Positions 35,889-44,904 are shown, numbered from the stretch's first letter. The stretch: 64,000 nucleotides of DNA from Betaproteobacteria bacterium HGW-Betaproteobacteria-3 (GCA_002842205.1 PHCI01000002.1:186001-250000); one strand, 5' to 3'. Notes: generated from the letters alone by a model not told the origin. Numbers and translations are program-made.

Positions 35889-36044
35889 CGCCAGGCCGCG
35901 CTGACGCCGGTTTGGGCTTGCCGTGGCGGGCCGTCCGTCGTGTCGAAAACGGTGCCGGATCGGGTCGACGCATTTACCGGTGAAAATACGGCCTTTGGCG
36001 CGCCAGCGTACGGGCGCGCCGCCAACCTTCTGCCGATTGCACCT

Positions 36045-38822
36045 GTGAGCCCAACCTCTTCCAAATCCCATGATTCCCGGCAACTCGATGCCCTGACCGG
36101 TGGCGCCTTCACGGCCCCCACCTCGGGTGAGCGCGCTGCGCGCATCCGCGACTGGCTGGCGGGCAACCCTGACGTCGATCTGATGCAGGAAGTGTTCAAG
36201 GAGTTGAGCGGCAAGGACAAGGGCGCCGCCAAGCCCCTGCGTGAAAAGCTCGACGAAATCCGCCGCGCCCGCACCCAGGAAGCCATGGCCACCGAATGGG
36301 CCGCCAAGGCGGATGCGTTGCTGGCGCTGGCCAAGCTCAACATTGCCGACGCGCTGGCCTGGCAACGCGACGCGGCCAAGGCGGGCGCGCCGCTGTCGCG
36401 CGAACCGCTGGCCGGCCTCAAGTCGGCGCTGGCCGAGCGCGTGCGGGGCATCGAAGACCTGCAAAACCAGGTGCAGGTGCAACGCGAAGCCGCGGTGCTG
36501 CTGGCCCAGCGCATTGAAGTGCTGTCCACCAAAAGCTGGCACGACGCGCAGGTCGCGCTCGACGTGCTGCGGGTTGACGTGGCGCACTGGCAGAGCCAGG
36601 CCGACGCCATGGCGCTGGACGCCAGTTGGCCCAGCGTGGACGTGAAATACCCGCCCCAACTCGATGCCTCCCGGGTGCAACTGCTGGGGGTGTGGGAGGC
36701 GTTCCAGGCCGCCCTGGCCCAGGCCGTTGCGGCCGCGCAGGACCCGGCGGCGCCGTTGCCGTCGGTCCCGGTCTGGGCCGACGCGTTGCGCGCGGCGCGC
36801 GGCGTGCCGCCCGAAGCCGCTGAACGTGCACCCGCGCGGCCCGCCCGCCCCAAGGTGGACCCCGAGGTTCGCGCACACGCCACCCAGGCCGTGCAAGAGG
36901 TGCTGGGCAAGCTGGAAGCCGAGATCGCCGAAGGCCATGGCAAGGCCAGTGCCGGTGCGGCCTCGGCCTTGCGCAACGCGCTCAAGGAGCATGGTGCGCT
37001 GATCGGTGACAAGCTCGACGCCCGCGTGCATGCCGCGCTGGCCGCCGCGGGCGAGCTGGAAGGCTGGCAGCGCTGGCGCGCCGACCAGTTGCGCGAAGAA
37101 CTCGTGGGCAAGGCCGAGGCGCTGCTGAATCGCCCCGAGGGCCAGGCCCTGGGTGGCCGCAAGATGCAGGAGACGCTGCGCGCGCTGCGTGAGCAGTGGA
37201 AGGCCACCGACCAGGGCGGTGTGCCCAACCATGCGCTGTGGAAGCGTTTTGACGAAGCCTGCAACGAGGCGCACAAGGTGGTCGAAGGCTGGCTCGAAAA
37301 AATCAAGGCCGAATCGGCCGAGCACCGTGCACAGCGGCTGGCGCTGATCGACGAGCTCAAGGCCTGGACGCAACGCAACGTCGAGCGCACCGAGCCGCAC
37401 GAATGGAAGGCGTTCAGCCGCGCCGTGCACCAGTTTGCAGACCGCTGGCGCGACAGCGGCCACCTGAGCGAGAAAGCCTTTGCCGAACTGCAGCCGCTGT
37501 GGAAAGACGCCCTGGACGCCGCCCGCGCGCCGCTGGCGGCGGCCCAGAACGAGAGCGTGCAACGCCGCCAGGCCATGATTGAAGAGGCCGTGGCGCTGGG
37601 TGCGGCACCGATGTTGCGCATCGACGCCATCAAGGCCTTGCAGCAGCGCTGGCAGGCCGAAGCCCAGGCCGTGCCGCTGGAGCGCAAGTTCGAACAAAAA
37701 CTGTGGGACACCTTCCGCCAGCCGATCGACGACGCCTTTAACCGCAAGACCGCCGAACGCGAGGGTGCTGCTGCCGCCCTCAGTGAGCGTGACCGCACGG
37801 TGCTGGACGCGTCCAAGGCGCTGGAAGCGGCCAATGCCAGTGGCGACGCGCAGCAGATCCGCGCGGCCATGGCCGCTCTGGACGCGGCCTTGCGCGGCCA
37901 GGCGCAGGCCGCGGCCGACGTGGCGCGCGCGGGGCCCGCCGTGGCGTCCCAACTTGCAGATTCTGAACAAAAACAGGCGTTAGCCCCCGCCGAATATTCA
38001 AACATTGCTACTGAAAATGTAGCATCTGAAGGCGTGAAGAACGCGGCATCCGAGGACGCACCGCAAGAGGCTGCGTCAGCGGATGAAGCTGCCGCGCCGC
38101 CTGCGCCGCCTGCGCCGCCGACGCCGCCCAAGGCCGCACCCAAACCCGTGGTCGCCATGCGCGGCGACGACCGGCCCGGCATGAGGAAGGCCGAACCGGC
38201 CGCCGCAGGCCGTGGCGGCAGGCCGGGCGACCGGCGCGACGGCCCGCGCGGTGGCCCGAGCCGCCCGGGTGACAACAAGTTCGAACCCCGGCGCGACGAC
38301 CGCGCCCCGGGCCGCGGCACTGGTGGGCGCTTTGGCGACCGCCCGGCGTTTGAAGACCGCGGTCCGCGCCTGGGAGACGCGGCCTTCCGCGCGCAACGCG
38401 AGGCGCTGGAACACGCCGAGCAGACGCTGCGCAAGCTCGCCGCGCAAGCCCATGGCGAATCCCTGACGCGCCTCCTGGCGGCATGGGTGCAGCGCGATGC
38501 GGACACGATGCCCAGCCCGCAGGAGTTGGGTCGGGCGGTGACGCCCGCCGTGCGTGCCGCGTGGGCCAAGGCCGTTGGCACAGCACCGCAGGGCGACGCC
38601 AGTGAGGCCCTGCTGCGCCTGGAAATGGCGGCCGAAACGCCCACACCGGCGGAACATCTGGACGCACGTCGTGCCTTGCAGCTCAAGCTGCTCACGCGGC
38701 GCCATGACCCCACCCCGGCGCAGACCTGGGGTCTGGACACGGCCACCGTGCTGGCCAGCGCGCACGACGATGCGCGCGCGCGCCGCCTGCAGACCGCGCT
38801 CAAGGCGTTGCTGCGGTCCTGA
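36045..38822 (+). CDS. DUF349 domain-containing protein
   Basis: About 925 residues from the GTG at 36045; a GTG at 35940 is an in-frame alternative and neither has a clear ribosome binding site. The protein is largely helical and charged. Segments such as WKATDQGGVPNHALWKRFDEAC, EWKAFSRAVHQFADRWRD and LEQKLWDTFRQPIDDAF-like (actual EQKLWDTFRQPIDDAFNRK) are DUF349 repeats, which recur around residues 370-580. A long Ala/Pro/Gly/Arg-rich disordered stretch lies at about 650-790, containing a copy of the 43-bp repeat at 37981-38023, and a conserved C-terminal domain follows. The function of DUF349 proteins is unknown. The gene starts about 156 bases after the DUF748 stop. Confidence 0.85.
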   Translation: MSPTSSKSHDSRQLDALTGGAFTAPTSGERAARIRDWLAGNPDVDLMQEVFKELSGKDKGAAKPLREKLDEIRRARTQEAMATEWAAKADALLALAKLNIADALAWQRDAAKAGAPLSREPLAGLKSALAERVRGIEDLQNQVQVQREAAVLLAQRIEVLSTKSWHDAQVALDVLRVDVAHWQSQADAMALDASWPSVDVKYPPQLDASRVQLLGVWEAFQAALAQAVAAAQDPAAPLPSVPVWADALRAARGVPPEAAERAPARPARPKVDPEVRAHATQAVQEVLGKLEAEIAEGHGKASAGAASALRNALKEHGALIGDKLDARVHAALAAAGELEGWQRWRADQLREELVGKAEALLNRPEGQALGGRKMQETLRALREQWKATDQGGVPNHALWKRFDEACNEAHKVVEGWLEKIKAESAEHRAQRLALIDELKAWTQRNVERTEPHEWKAFSRAVHQFADRWRDSGHLSEKAFAELQPLWKDALDAARAPLAAAQNESVQRRQAMIEEAVALGAAPMLRIDAIKALQQRWQAEAQAVPLERKFEQKLWDTFRQPIDDAFNRKTAEREGAAAALSERDRTVLDASKALEAANASGDAQQIRAAMAALDAALRGQAQAAADVARAGPAVASQLADSEQKQALAPAEYSNIATENVASEGVKNAASEDAPQEAASADEAAAPPAPPAPPTPPKAAPKPVVAMRGDDRPGMRKAEPAAAGRGGRPGDRRDGPRGGPSRPGDNKFEPRRDDRAPGRGTGGRFGDRPAFEDRGPRLGDAAFRAQREALEHAEQTLRKLAAQAHGESLTRLLAAWVQRDADTMPSPQELGRAVTPAVRAAWAKAVGTAPQGDASEALLRLEMAAETPTPAEHLDARRALQLKLLTRRHDPTPAQTWGLDTATVLASAHDDARARRLQTALKALLRS
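37981..38023 (+). repeat. 43-bp dispersed element, copy 3, inside the DUF349 gene
   Basis: The sense-strand copy opens TAGCCCCCGC and ends in the inverted repeat GCTAC-N7-GTAGC. It is read through in the gene as LAPAEYSNIATENVAS, at the start of the low-complexity linker. The frame is intact on both sides. Confidence 0.85.
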
Positions 38823-38852
38823 GGTTTTGAGGTCAGGCCGCGCCCCGGCAGC

Positions 38853-38869
38853 CTTAAGAAAGTTTTCAT
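38853..38869 (+). promoter_or_regulatory. Possible response-regulator binding site upstream of the haem-protein operon
   Basis: CTTAAG (38853-38858) and TTTCAT (38864-38869) are 11 bases apart, one helical turn, about 46 bases before the SHP start. OmpR-family regulators of the PmrA/QseB type bind direct repeats with this spacing, and the operon itself encodes such a regulator. The second half-site is weak, so this is a suggestion only. Confidence 0.25.
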
Positions 38870-38914
38870 CTGGCCGTCGCATCATTCCTCCAGGTTCAAT
38901 GCAAGGAGGTGGTG

Positions 38915-39319
38915 ATGGCACATTCGATTCGTTCCCCATGGCTGGGGCTGGTGATGGCGGTTGGCATGGCGGGTTTCGCGCACGCCGGTGACACCACGCC
39001 GGCCACCCAGTTGGCGCACTGGCAAGCGCAGGCGGGCGTTGCCGCCAGCGCCGAACGTGGCAAGCAGTTCTTCACCCGCAAGCACGGCGCCGAGTGGAGC
39101 TGTGCGTCGTGTCACGGCGCCACCCCCACAGGCACGGGCTCCCACGCTTCGACCGGCAAGGTCATCGACCCGATGGCGCCCGCCTTCAACCCAGAGCGCT
39201 TCACCCTCACGGCCAAGGTCGAGCGCTGGTTCAAGCGCAACTGCAAGGACGTGCTGAGCCGCGAATGCTCGGCGGCCGAAAAGGCCGACGTGCTGGCCTA
39301 CCTGACGAGCCTGAAATAA
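38915..39319 (+). CDS. SHP-type oxygen-binding cytochrome c (DUF1924)
   Basis: A 134-residue periplasmic cytochrome with ribosome binding site GGAGG 5 bases before the ATG. The signal peptide ends near AGFAHA. The single haem site CASCH is at residues 63-67. Towards the C-terminus WFKRNCKDVLSREC places Asn109 beside Cys110 and Cys118. In the sphaeroides haem protein (SHP) an Asn in this position is the sixth haem ligand that is displaced by O2 or NO, and two such cysteines form a disulphide. The family match is therefore good. It begins the operon shared with a dihaem cytochrome, a cytochrome b, a response regulator and a kinase. The natural substrate of SHP is unknown. Confidence 0.88.
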   Translation: MAHSIRSPWLGLVMAVGMAGFAHAGDTTPATQLAHWQAQAGVAASAERGKQFFTRKHGAEWSCASCHGATPTGTGSHASTGKVIDPMAPAFNPERFTLTAKVERWFKRNCKDVLSRECSAAEKADVLAYLTSLK

Positions 39320-39352
39320 GCCATGGGTCTTTCCCATTTGACGGAGGTTTTC

Positions 39353-39820
39353 ATGAATATTCGATCCACTTGCCTTGCGGTGGCGCTGGCGGCCGTGCTC
39401 GTTTCGCCACTGGCGCGGGCCGATGGCAACCTGATGCCGCGCAGCGTGCTGCCCCTGTATGCGCAGGAGTGCGCGTCCTGCCATCTGGCGTATCCGCCGG
39501 GTTTGCTGCCGGCTGCATCCTGGCGGCGCATTGTGGGCGGGCTGGACCGCCACTTCGGCACCGATGCGTCGCTGGACGCGGCGGCCACGCAGAAAATCGC
39601 CGACTGGCTTCAAGCCAACGCCGGTACCTACAAGCGGGTGCGCGAGGAGCCGCCGCAGGACCGCATCAGCCGGTCCACCTGGTTTTCGCGCAAGCACCGC
39701 GAGGTGGCGCCCGCGGTGTACCAGCGCGCCAGCATCAAGAGCGCCGCCAATTGCGCGGCCTGTCACGGCGCGGCCGAACAGGGCGACTTTGACGACGACC
39801 GCGTGAGGATTCCCCAATGA
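39353..39820 (+). CDS. Dihaem cytochrome c (DHC-type electron donor to SHP)
   Basis: A 155-residue periplasmic protein with a signal peptide (LAVALAAVLVSPLARA) and a strong ribosome binding site (GGAGG). Two haem sites are visible: CASCH at residues 40-44 and CAACH at 134-138. In other bacteria a dihaem cytochrome lies beside SHP and reduces it, forming a chain from the quinone pool through the membrane cytochrome b. The 33-bp spacer from SHP contains a small hairpin (ATGGG-N5-CCCAT, 39323-39337). The stop overlaps the next start (ATGA). Confidence 0.88.
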   Translation: MNIRSTCLAVALAAVLVSPLARADGNLMPRSVLPLYAQECASCHLAYPPGLLPAASWRRIVGGLDRHFGTDASLDAAATQKIADWLQANAGTYKRVREEPPQDRISRSTWFSRKHREVAPAVYQRASIKSAANCAACHGAAEQGDFDDDRVRIPQ

Positions 39821-40563
39821 ACACACCGGCCAACCCTTCGACCCAAATCGTGGTGTGGGACGCCCCGGTGCGGGTGTTTCACTGGCTGATGGTGCTGAGC
39901 TTCACCGGCGCCTACCTCACGGCCGAATCCGAACGCTGGCGCCTGATGCACGTGACGCTGGGCTACACGCTGGGCGGGCTGGTGGCGTTTCGCATCCTGT
40001 GGGGCCTGATGGGCACGCGGTATGCACGGTTCGCCAGCTTTGTGCGCGGTCCGCGGGCGGTGATGGCGTATGTGCGCTCCATGTTCACGCGGCCGCAGCA
40101 CCATCTGGGGCACAACCCGGCGGGTGCCGTGGCGATCGTGCTGTTGCTGCTGGCGAGCGTGGCCGTGGTGTTCTCCGGCTGGGCGATTTACAACGACATC
40201 GGCGGCGAGTGGCTGGAAGAACTGCACGAAGGCGCCGGCAACTTCATGCTGGCGGTGGTGCTGGTGCATGTGGTGGGCGTGGTGGTGGCCAGCCGCCTGC
40301 ACCATGAAAACCTGGTGCGCGCCATGGTCACGGGGCAAAAGCTCGGCAGTCCGGGCGACGGCATCGCCCGCGCCTGGCGCTGGCTGGCGGTGCTGATGGT
40401 GTTGGCCGTGGCGGGCTTCTGGTGGCTCGAATGGCAGGCTGCACCCGCAGCGAGGCAGGGCGCAGGCGTGTCGACCTCCGCGATGGGGGTGACGGTGCCG
40501 ACGCCGGTGCGATCAGGCAAGGCAGGCGCCCAACGGCGCAAGCACGACCGCGACGACGACTGA
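39817..40563 (+). CDS. Cytochrome b561-type membrane cytochrome b
   Basis: A 248-residue membrane protein with four or five helices. The N-terminal VWDAPVRVFHWLMVLSFTGAYL (His about 22), RLMHVTLGYTLGG, and the late HVVGVVVASRLHHENLVRAM region provide the histidines expected of a bis-His b-type cytochrome (Ni-Fe hydrogenase/cytochrome b561 superfamily). It should pass electrons from the quinol pool to the periplasmic dihaem cytochrome. It overlaps the DHC gene (ATGA) and is followed after 62 bp by the response regulator gene. The C-terminal tail is basic and cytoplasmic. Confidence 0.88.
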   Translation: MNTPANPSTQIVVWDAPVRVFHWLMVLSFTGAYLTAESERWRLMHVTLGYTLGGLVAFRILWGLMGTRYARFASFVRGPRAVMAYVRSMFTRPQHHLGHNPAGAVAIVLLLLASVAVVFSGWAIYNDIGGEWLEELHEGAGNFMLAVVLVHVVGVVVASRLHHENLVRAMVTGQKLGSPGDGIARAWRWLAVLMVLAVAGFWWLEWQAAPAARQGAGVSTSAMGVTVPTPVRSGKAGAQRRKHDRDDD

Positions 40564-40625
40564 CGCCCACCCATAATGGACCCGGGCGGCCCACAGGGCC
40601 GGGACCGGGGACAGGGAGTTCTGGA

Positions 40626-41294
40626 ATGCGCATCCTGCTGGTGGAAGACGATGAGTTGCTGGGCTCGGGCCTCAAGGCGGGGCTGGCCCAGCACGGCTTT
40701 GCGGTGGACTGGGTGCGCGATGGGGTCGCTGCCGAGCGGGAACTGCTCACGGGGGTGTACGCAGCGGCCGTGCTGGACCTGGGCCTGCCGCGCCAGGACG
40801 GCATGGAGGCCCTGAAGGCCGCCCGGGCGCACAAGATTGACACCCCCGTGCTGGTGCTCACCGCGCGCGACGGTGTGCCCGACCGCATACTCGGCCTGGA
40901 TTCGGGCGCCGACGACTACCTGATCAAACCGGTGGACCTGCACGAACTGGCCGCGCGCCTGCGGGCACTCGTGCGACGGGCCCATGGCCAGGCCGACAAC
41001 CGGCTGAAGGCCGGCCTGGTGATGCTGGACCCGCAGGGACACCAGGTCTGGATGGACGGTCAGCCGGTGGTGCTGTCCAGCCGTGAATACGCGCTGCTGC
41101 ACGTTTTCATGCTGAACGCGGGCCGCGTGCTGAGCCGCCAGCAGCTGGAGCAACACCTGTACCAATGGGGCACCGAGGTGGCCAGCAACACGGTCGAGGT
41201 GCACATCCACAACCTGCGCCGCAAGCTGCATCCCGCGGTGGTCGAGACGGTGCGCGGCGTGGGCTATGTGCTGCGCAACGGGGACGCGGCATGA
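40626..41294 (+). CDS. OmpR-family response regulator
   Basis: A 222-residue two-domain regulator. The receiver has acidic residues in VEDDE, the phosphorylation site Asp51 in AVLDLGLP, and the conserved Lys in LIKPVD near residue 101. The C-terminal winged-helix domain follows (SSREYALLHVFMLN, then VEVHIHNLRRKL and VETVRGVGYVL). The sequence is most like QseB/PmrA-type regulators. It is encoded between the cytochrome b and the cognate kinase, with a 4-bp overlap (ATGA) to the kinase. It probably controls this operon, a known arrangement for SHP clusters. Confidence 0.93.
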   Translation: MRILLVEDDELLGSGLKAGLAQHGFAVDWVRDGVAAERELLTGVYAAAVLDLGLPRQDGMEALKAARAHKIDTPVLVLTARDGVPDRILGLDSGADDYLIKPVDLHELAARLRALVRRAHGQADNRLKAGLVMLDPQGHQVWMDGQPVVLSSREYALLHVFMLNAGRVLSRQQLEQHLYQWGTEVASNTVEVHIHNLRRKLHPAVVETVRGVGYVLRNGDAA

Positions 41295-42706
41295 CCGAGT
41301 CTGCGGGTCGCGCGCGCCCGGCGCCGTGGTCGCTGCAGGCGCGGGTGCTGGCCACGGTGATCGGCCTGGTGACCGGGGTCTGGCTGGTGGCGGTGGTGGC
41401 CACCTGGATTGACACCCGGCATGAACTCAACGAGCTGATGGACGGCCATCTGGCGCAGGCGGCGTCGTTCTTTGCCATGCAGTCGCTGGACGCGCTGGAC
41501 GGCGACGATTTTCCGCCTGCGCCCGTCTTGCACAAAAGCCAGCCGCGGGTTGCGTTTCAGGTCTGGCATGAAGGGCGCCTGGTGGTGCGCTCGGTCAACG
41601 CGCCGCAGTTGCCGCTGGGCGACCGGGTGTCGCGAAGAACACAGGTGCGCGAGGTGCAAGGCCAGACCTGGCGGGTGCTGGGCACGGTGGGCAAGGAGGA
41701 TGACGTCGTCATTTACATCGGCGAGCACGAATCCGCGCGGCGCGACGTGTTGATGGCCAGTCTGCGCGGTGTGTTGTGGCCTTTTGCGCTGGCCTTGCCG
41801 CTGCTTGCCCTGGGCGTGTGGTGGGCGGTGCGGGGGTCGATGCGGCCGCTGCGAGAACTGGGTGCGGTCGTCGCGGTGCGGCGCCCCGGGGCGCTGGACC
41901 CGATGCCGCTGGACGCGGCGCCGCCGGAGGTCCGGCCCCTGCTCACCGCCCTGAACGGCCTGTTTGACCGGGTGGCCCGGATGCTTGAATCCGAACGCCG
42001 CTTCAACGCCGATGCGGCCCACGAATTGCGCACCCCGATCGCGGCGATCCGGATGCAGGCACAGGTGGCGCAAGGGGCCACATCGGACGCCGACCGGGCG
42101 CAGGCGCTGGCGGCTACCGTGCAGGGCTGCGACCGGGCTGCGCGCCTGGTCGAGCAGCTTCTGCAGCTTTCCCGGCTGGAGGGCGAACCGGTGCCGACGC
42201 CAACGGCGCACGCCGATCTGGGGGCGGTGGTCCGGCAGGTGGTGCAAGACCTTCAACCCATGGCGGCGGCGCGCGGGCAGCGCCTGGACTGCGACCTTGC
42301 GGCGGCGGCACTTCCCATCTGCATGGCGCCTGCACTGGCGCAGGCGCTGCTGCGCAATCTGGTGGACAACGCCTTGCGTTACAGCCCGCAAGACGGCGTG
42401 GTGCGGGTGACCGCAGCCCAGGATGCGGGTGGCGTCCTGTCGGTTGTGGTCGAGGACAGCGGGCCCGGCATGGCACCGGATGCGATGGCCCGCCTGGGCG
42501 AGCGTTTCTTCCGTGTCCTGGGCACAGCCACCAGCGGCAGTGGTCTGGGGTGGTCCATCGTGCAGCGCATCGCGCGCTTGCATGGCCTTGGCGTGACCCT
42601 CACGCGCAGTGCTGCGTTGGGCGGGCTGCACGTGCGCGTCACCTGGCCGCTTGCCGGTGAAGGCGCCCAAGACGCGTCAGCGGCGAAAAAAAGCGTCGAA
42701 GAGTGA
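41291..42706 (+). CDS. Sensor histidine kinase, QseC-like
   Basis: A 471-residue inner-membrane kinase. Two helices flank a periplasmic sensor of about 110 residues (VLATVIGLVTGVWLVAVVATW at about 18-38; VLWPFALALPLLALGVWW at about 161-178). The H-box AAHELRTPIAAI has His about 244. The N-box LLRNLVDNALRYSP, the G-boxes DSGPGMAP and TSGSGLGWSIV are present. The periplasmic domain may sense a haem- or redox-linked signal (inference from the operon). Its 3' end overlaps the convergent mtfA gene by 30 bp. Confidence 0.93.
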   Translation: MTESAGRARPAPWSLQARVLATVIGLVTGVWLVAVVATWIDTRHELNELMDGHLAQAASFFAMQSLDALDGDDFPPAPVLHKSQPRVAFQVWHEGRLVVRSVNAPQLPLGDRVSRRTQVREVQGQTWRVLGTVGKEDDVVIYIGEHESARRDVLMASLRGVLWPFALALPLLALGVWWAVRGSMRPLRELGAVVAVRRPGALDPMPLDAAPPEVRPLLTALNGLFDRVARMLESERRFNADAAHELRTPIAAIRMQAQVAQGATSDADRAQALAATVQGCDRAARLVEQLLQLSRLEGEPVPTPTAHADLGAVVRQVVQDLQPMAAARGQRLDCDLAAAALPICMAPALAQALLRNLVDNALRYSPQDGVVRVTAAQDAGGVLSVVVEDSGPGMAPDAMARLGERFFRVLGTATSGSGLGWSIVQRIARLHGLGVTLTRSAALGGLHVRVTWPLAGEGAQDASAAKKSVEE

Positions 42707-43522
42707 GACCAGCGGTTTGAAATCCTGGGCGAAGCGCTCGCGGTTGACAAAGTAAGCCTCACAGGCGACGGCCAGAAACTCGTCGATGGCCTCGGCGCCA
42801 TAGGCGTCCAGCCACGGGGCTTCGGCGCCGAAGCGCTCGGCCTTGACCACAGCCTCGCGAAACTTCTCGAATTCGGGTTGCAGCACACGGAGCCAGGCCT
42901 CGCGGGCGGCGCGCGCCGTGGGTTGGCCCATGAAGTCGGCGGCCAGCGGCGGGCAGCCATCGGGGCGGCCATCGCGCAAGTCCATCTTGTGCACAAACTC
43001 GTGGACCACGACGTTGTACCCGGCGGCGGCTGAATCGCCGGCGTCCCGCACGTCGCGCCAGTTCAGCATCACCGGGCCGCGATCCATGGCCTCGCCGCTC
43101 AGCACTTCGTTGTAGTGGTGCACCACTCCGGTGTCGTCCACGGTTTCACGCCGCGCCAGCACCTCGCGCGGATGCACCACGATGCCCACGAAATCGTCGT
43201 ACCAGCCCAGCACCCGTTCCGGCGGCACCGGCGGCTTGAGCGATTGCCCCATGTACAGCAGTGGCAGGCAGGCCTGCGCCGCAATGGCCACGGCCATGGC
43301 ATCGGTGATGACCAAGCCTTGCGTGCCGTGGAACTCCTTGGTTTTGAGGAACAGTCGCGACAGTGTGCGCAGCCGCTCCAGATCGGTCGGTGGCAACGCC
43401 GCCAGAAATGCATAGCGCGTCAACGTGCCGTGCCAGAGTGCGTCGGGAATGTCGTGGCCAGGTGCGGGCCGAGCAGGCGCCGCGCGGGCCTGGCGCGGCT
43501 TGCGGCGGAAGAAATCAAACAT
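42677..43522 (-). CDS. mtfA: Zinc metallopeptidase MtfA (M90 family)
   Basis: A 281-residue protein starting at the ATG at 43522, which overlaps the lpxH stop by 8 bp. The sequence contains HEFVHKMD, the HExxH zinc-protease motif, and later the downstream acidic ligand region near ADFMGQPTARAAREAW. MtfA in E. coli is a peptidase that interacts with the repressor Mlc and influences glucose uptake; the role in this lineage is not known. The last 30 bases overlap the end of the kinase gene on the other strand. Confidence 0.9.
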   Translation of the reverse strand: MFDFFRRKPRQARAAPARPAPGHDIPDALWHGTLTRYAFLAALPPTDLERLRTLSRLFLKTKEFHGTQGLVITDAMAVAIAAQACLPLLYMGQSLKPPVPPERVLGWYDDFVGIVVHPREVLARRETVDDTGVVHHYNEVLSGEAMDRGPVMLNWRDVRDAGDSAAAGYNVVVHEFVHKMDLRDGRPDGCPPLAADFMGQPTARAAREAWLRVLQPEFEKFREAVVKAERFGAEAPWLDAYGAEAIDEFLAVACEAYFVNRERFAQDFKPLVSLFDAFFRR

Positions 43523-44351
43523 GGTCCGGCGGGTTCGCGTGCGGATCAGGGCGCGGCAAGGACGCGGGAAGCGCCAGGCGGGCCAGCCCGTCGCGTGTGA
43601 GGCGCAGCACTTCACCGCGCGGCGGTCGGGCTGCACCATCCCAGTCGCCGAGCACCACGCGCTGTCGGCCACCCGGCAGCGGGTGGACGGCAGGGCGGTG
43701 CGTATGGCCGTGAATCAGGGTTTGCGCGGCGGCCTGCTGCAACCAGTCGGTGGCGGCCTGCGCATCCACGTCGGCGTGCGTGACCACCTGGCGTTGGTGG
43801 GCCTGGCTTTCGGCCCGCATGCGCCGTGCGGCCTCGCGCCGCGCGGCCAGTGGCTGCGCGAGAAACGCCTGTTGCCAGGCGGCCGTGCGGACCTGGGCGC
43901 GAAAGGCCAGGTAGTCGTGGTCGCCCAGGCAAAGGCGGTCACCATGGCTGAGCAGCCAGCGATGCCCCGCAAAAGACAACACGGTCGGGTCGTCCAGCAT
44001 TGTGACGCCGACCGACGCCAGAAACGCCGGGCCCACCAGGAAATCGCGGTTGCCGTGCAGGAAGAACATCGGGCGCCGCGTGGCGGCCTCGCGCAGCACG
44101 CTGGCGCAACGCGCCTCGAAGTTCGGGCCGTCCCCCGGGGCACGTTCGTGCGGGGCGTCGTCGCCCACCCAGGCCTCAAACAGGTCGCCCAGGATGAAGA
44201 GGGCATCGGCCGCCGACTCGAGCAGGTAGCGCTGCCATGCCGCGAACGTCTCGGGTTCACCCGGCTGCAAATGCAGGTCCGAGATGAATTCGACGGTGTG
44301 CCAGGATGTCGGCGCCGTCAGTTCCGGAAAGGCGGGCATGGCAGCGGGCAT
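43515..44351 (-). CDS. lpxH: UDP-2,3-diacylglucosamine diphosphatase
   Basis: A 278-residue calcineurin-like phosphoesterase; a start at the ATG at 44339 is also possible. The metal site motifs are in order: FISDLHL, FILGDLFEAW, FFLHGNRDFLVG, LLSHGD and LIHGHTHRP. LpxH makes lipid X in lipid A synthesis at the inner membrane. The C-terminal extension of about 35 residues after the last motif is Pro/Arg-rich. It is followed by mtfA and preceded by the cyclophilin ppiB after 30 bp. Confidence 0.93.
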   Translation of the reverse strand: MPAAMPAFPELTAPTSWHTVEFISDLHLQPGEPETFAAWQRYLLESAADALFILGDLFEAWVGDDAPHERAPGDGPNFEARCASVLREAATRRPMFFLHGNRDFLVGPAFLASVGVTMLDDPTVLSFAGHRWLLSHGDRLCLGDHDYLAFRAQVRTAAWQQAFLAQPLAARREAARRMRAESQAHQRQVVTHADVDAQAATDWLQQAAAQTLIHGHTHRPAVHPLPGGRQRVVLGDWDGAARPPRGEVLRLTRDGLARLALPASLPRPDPHANPPDHV

Positions 44352-44381
44352 GCAGCGGCGGGCGCAGCCGGGCTCAGGCTC

Positions 44382-44891
44382 TCAGGCCAGTGCAACGGCC
44401 TTTTCGATCACCACGTCGTCCTTGGGAACGTCGTCATGCATGCCCTTGCGGCCGGTGGCCACTTTTTCGATGCGGTCCACCACGTCCTGGCCCGCCACCA
44501 CCTTGCCGAACACCGCATAGCCCCAGCCTTGCGCAGAAGGTGCGGTGTGGTTGAGGAAGTCGTTGTTCTTGACGTTGATGAAAAACTGCGACGAGGCGGA
44601 ATGCGGGTCGCTGGTGCGTGCCATGGCCACGGTGTAGTGGTTGTTCTTGAGGCCGTTGTTGGCCTCGTTGGTGATGGGTGCGTCGGTCGGCTTTTGCGAC
44701 ATGCCGGGCGCAAACCCGCCGCCCTGCACCATGAAGCCGGGGATCACGCGGTGGAACACGGTGTTGTCGTAGTGCCCCTTGGCCACGTAGGCCAGGAAGT
44801 TGGCGGCGGATTTGGGGGCTTTCTCGGCGTCGAGTTCCAGCGTGATGACGCCGTGACCGGCGATATGGAGTTCAACTTTCGGGTTGCTCAT
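44382..44891 (-). CDS. ppiB: Cytoplasmic peptidyl-prolyl cis-trans isomerase B
   Basis: A 169-residue cyclophilin without signal peptide. The active-site residues [15 protein letters not shown] (catalytic Arg in FHRV, about 46), [16 protein letters not shown] and GYAVFGKVV are complete. It accelerates proline isomerisation in cytoplasmic proteins. A second, exported cyclophilin is encoded 13 bp upstream, so the pair is probably a tandem duplicate. Confidence 0.95.
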   Translation of the reverse strand: MSNPKVELHIAGHGVITLELDAEKAPKSAANFLAYVAKGHYDNTVFHRVIPGFMVQGGGFAPGMSQKPTDAPITNEANNGLKNNHYTVAMARTSDPHSASSQFFINVKNNDFLNHTAPSAQGWGYAVFGKVVAGQDVVDRIEKVATGRKGMHDDVPKDDVVIEKAVALA

Positions 44892-44904
44892 GGTGTGGGT
44901 GCTT

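Noticed and set aside
33087-37970. A 1627-residue open frame on the minus strand opposite the DUF748 and DUF349 genes
   Set aside because: It is a GC-rich shadow frame: composition is low in complexity, no domain motif is visible, and the plus-strand genes explain the sequence.
35726-38869. A 1047-residue open frame on the minus strand opposite the DUF349 gene
   Set aside because: Ser/Ala/Arg-rich with no recognisable family; it mirrors the codon bias of the real gene on the other strand.
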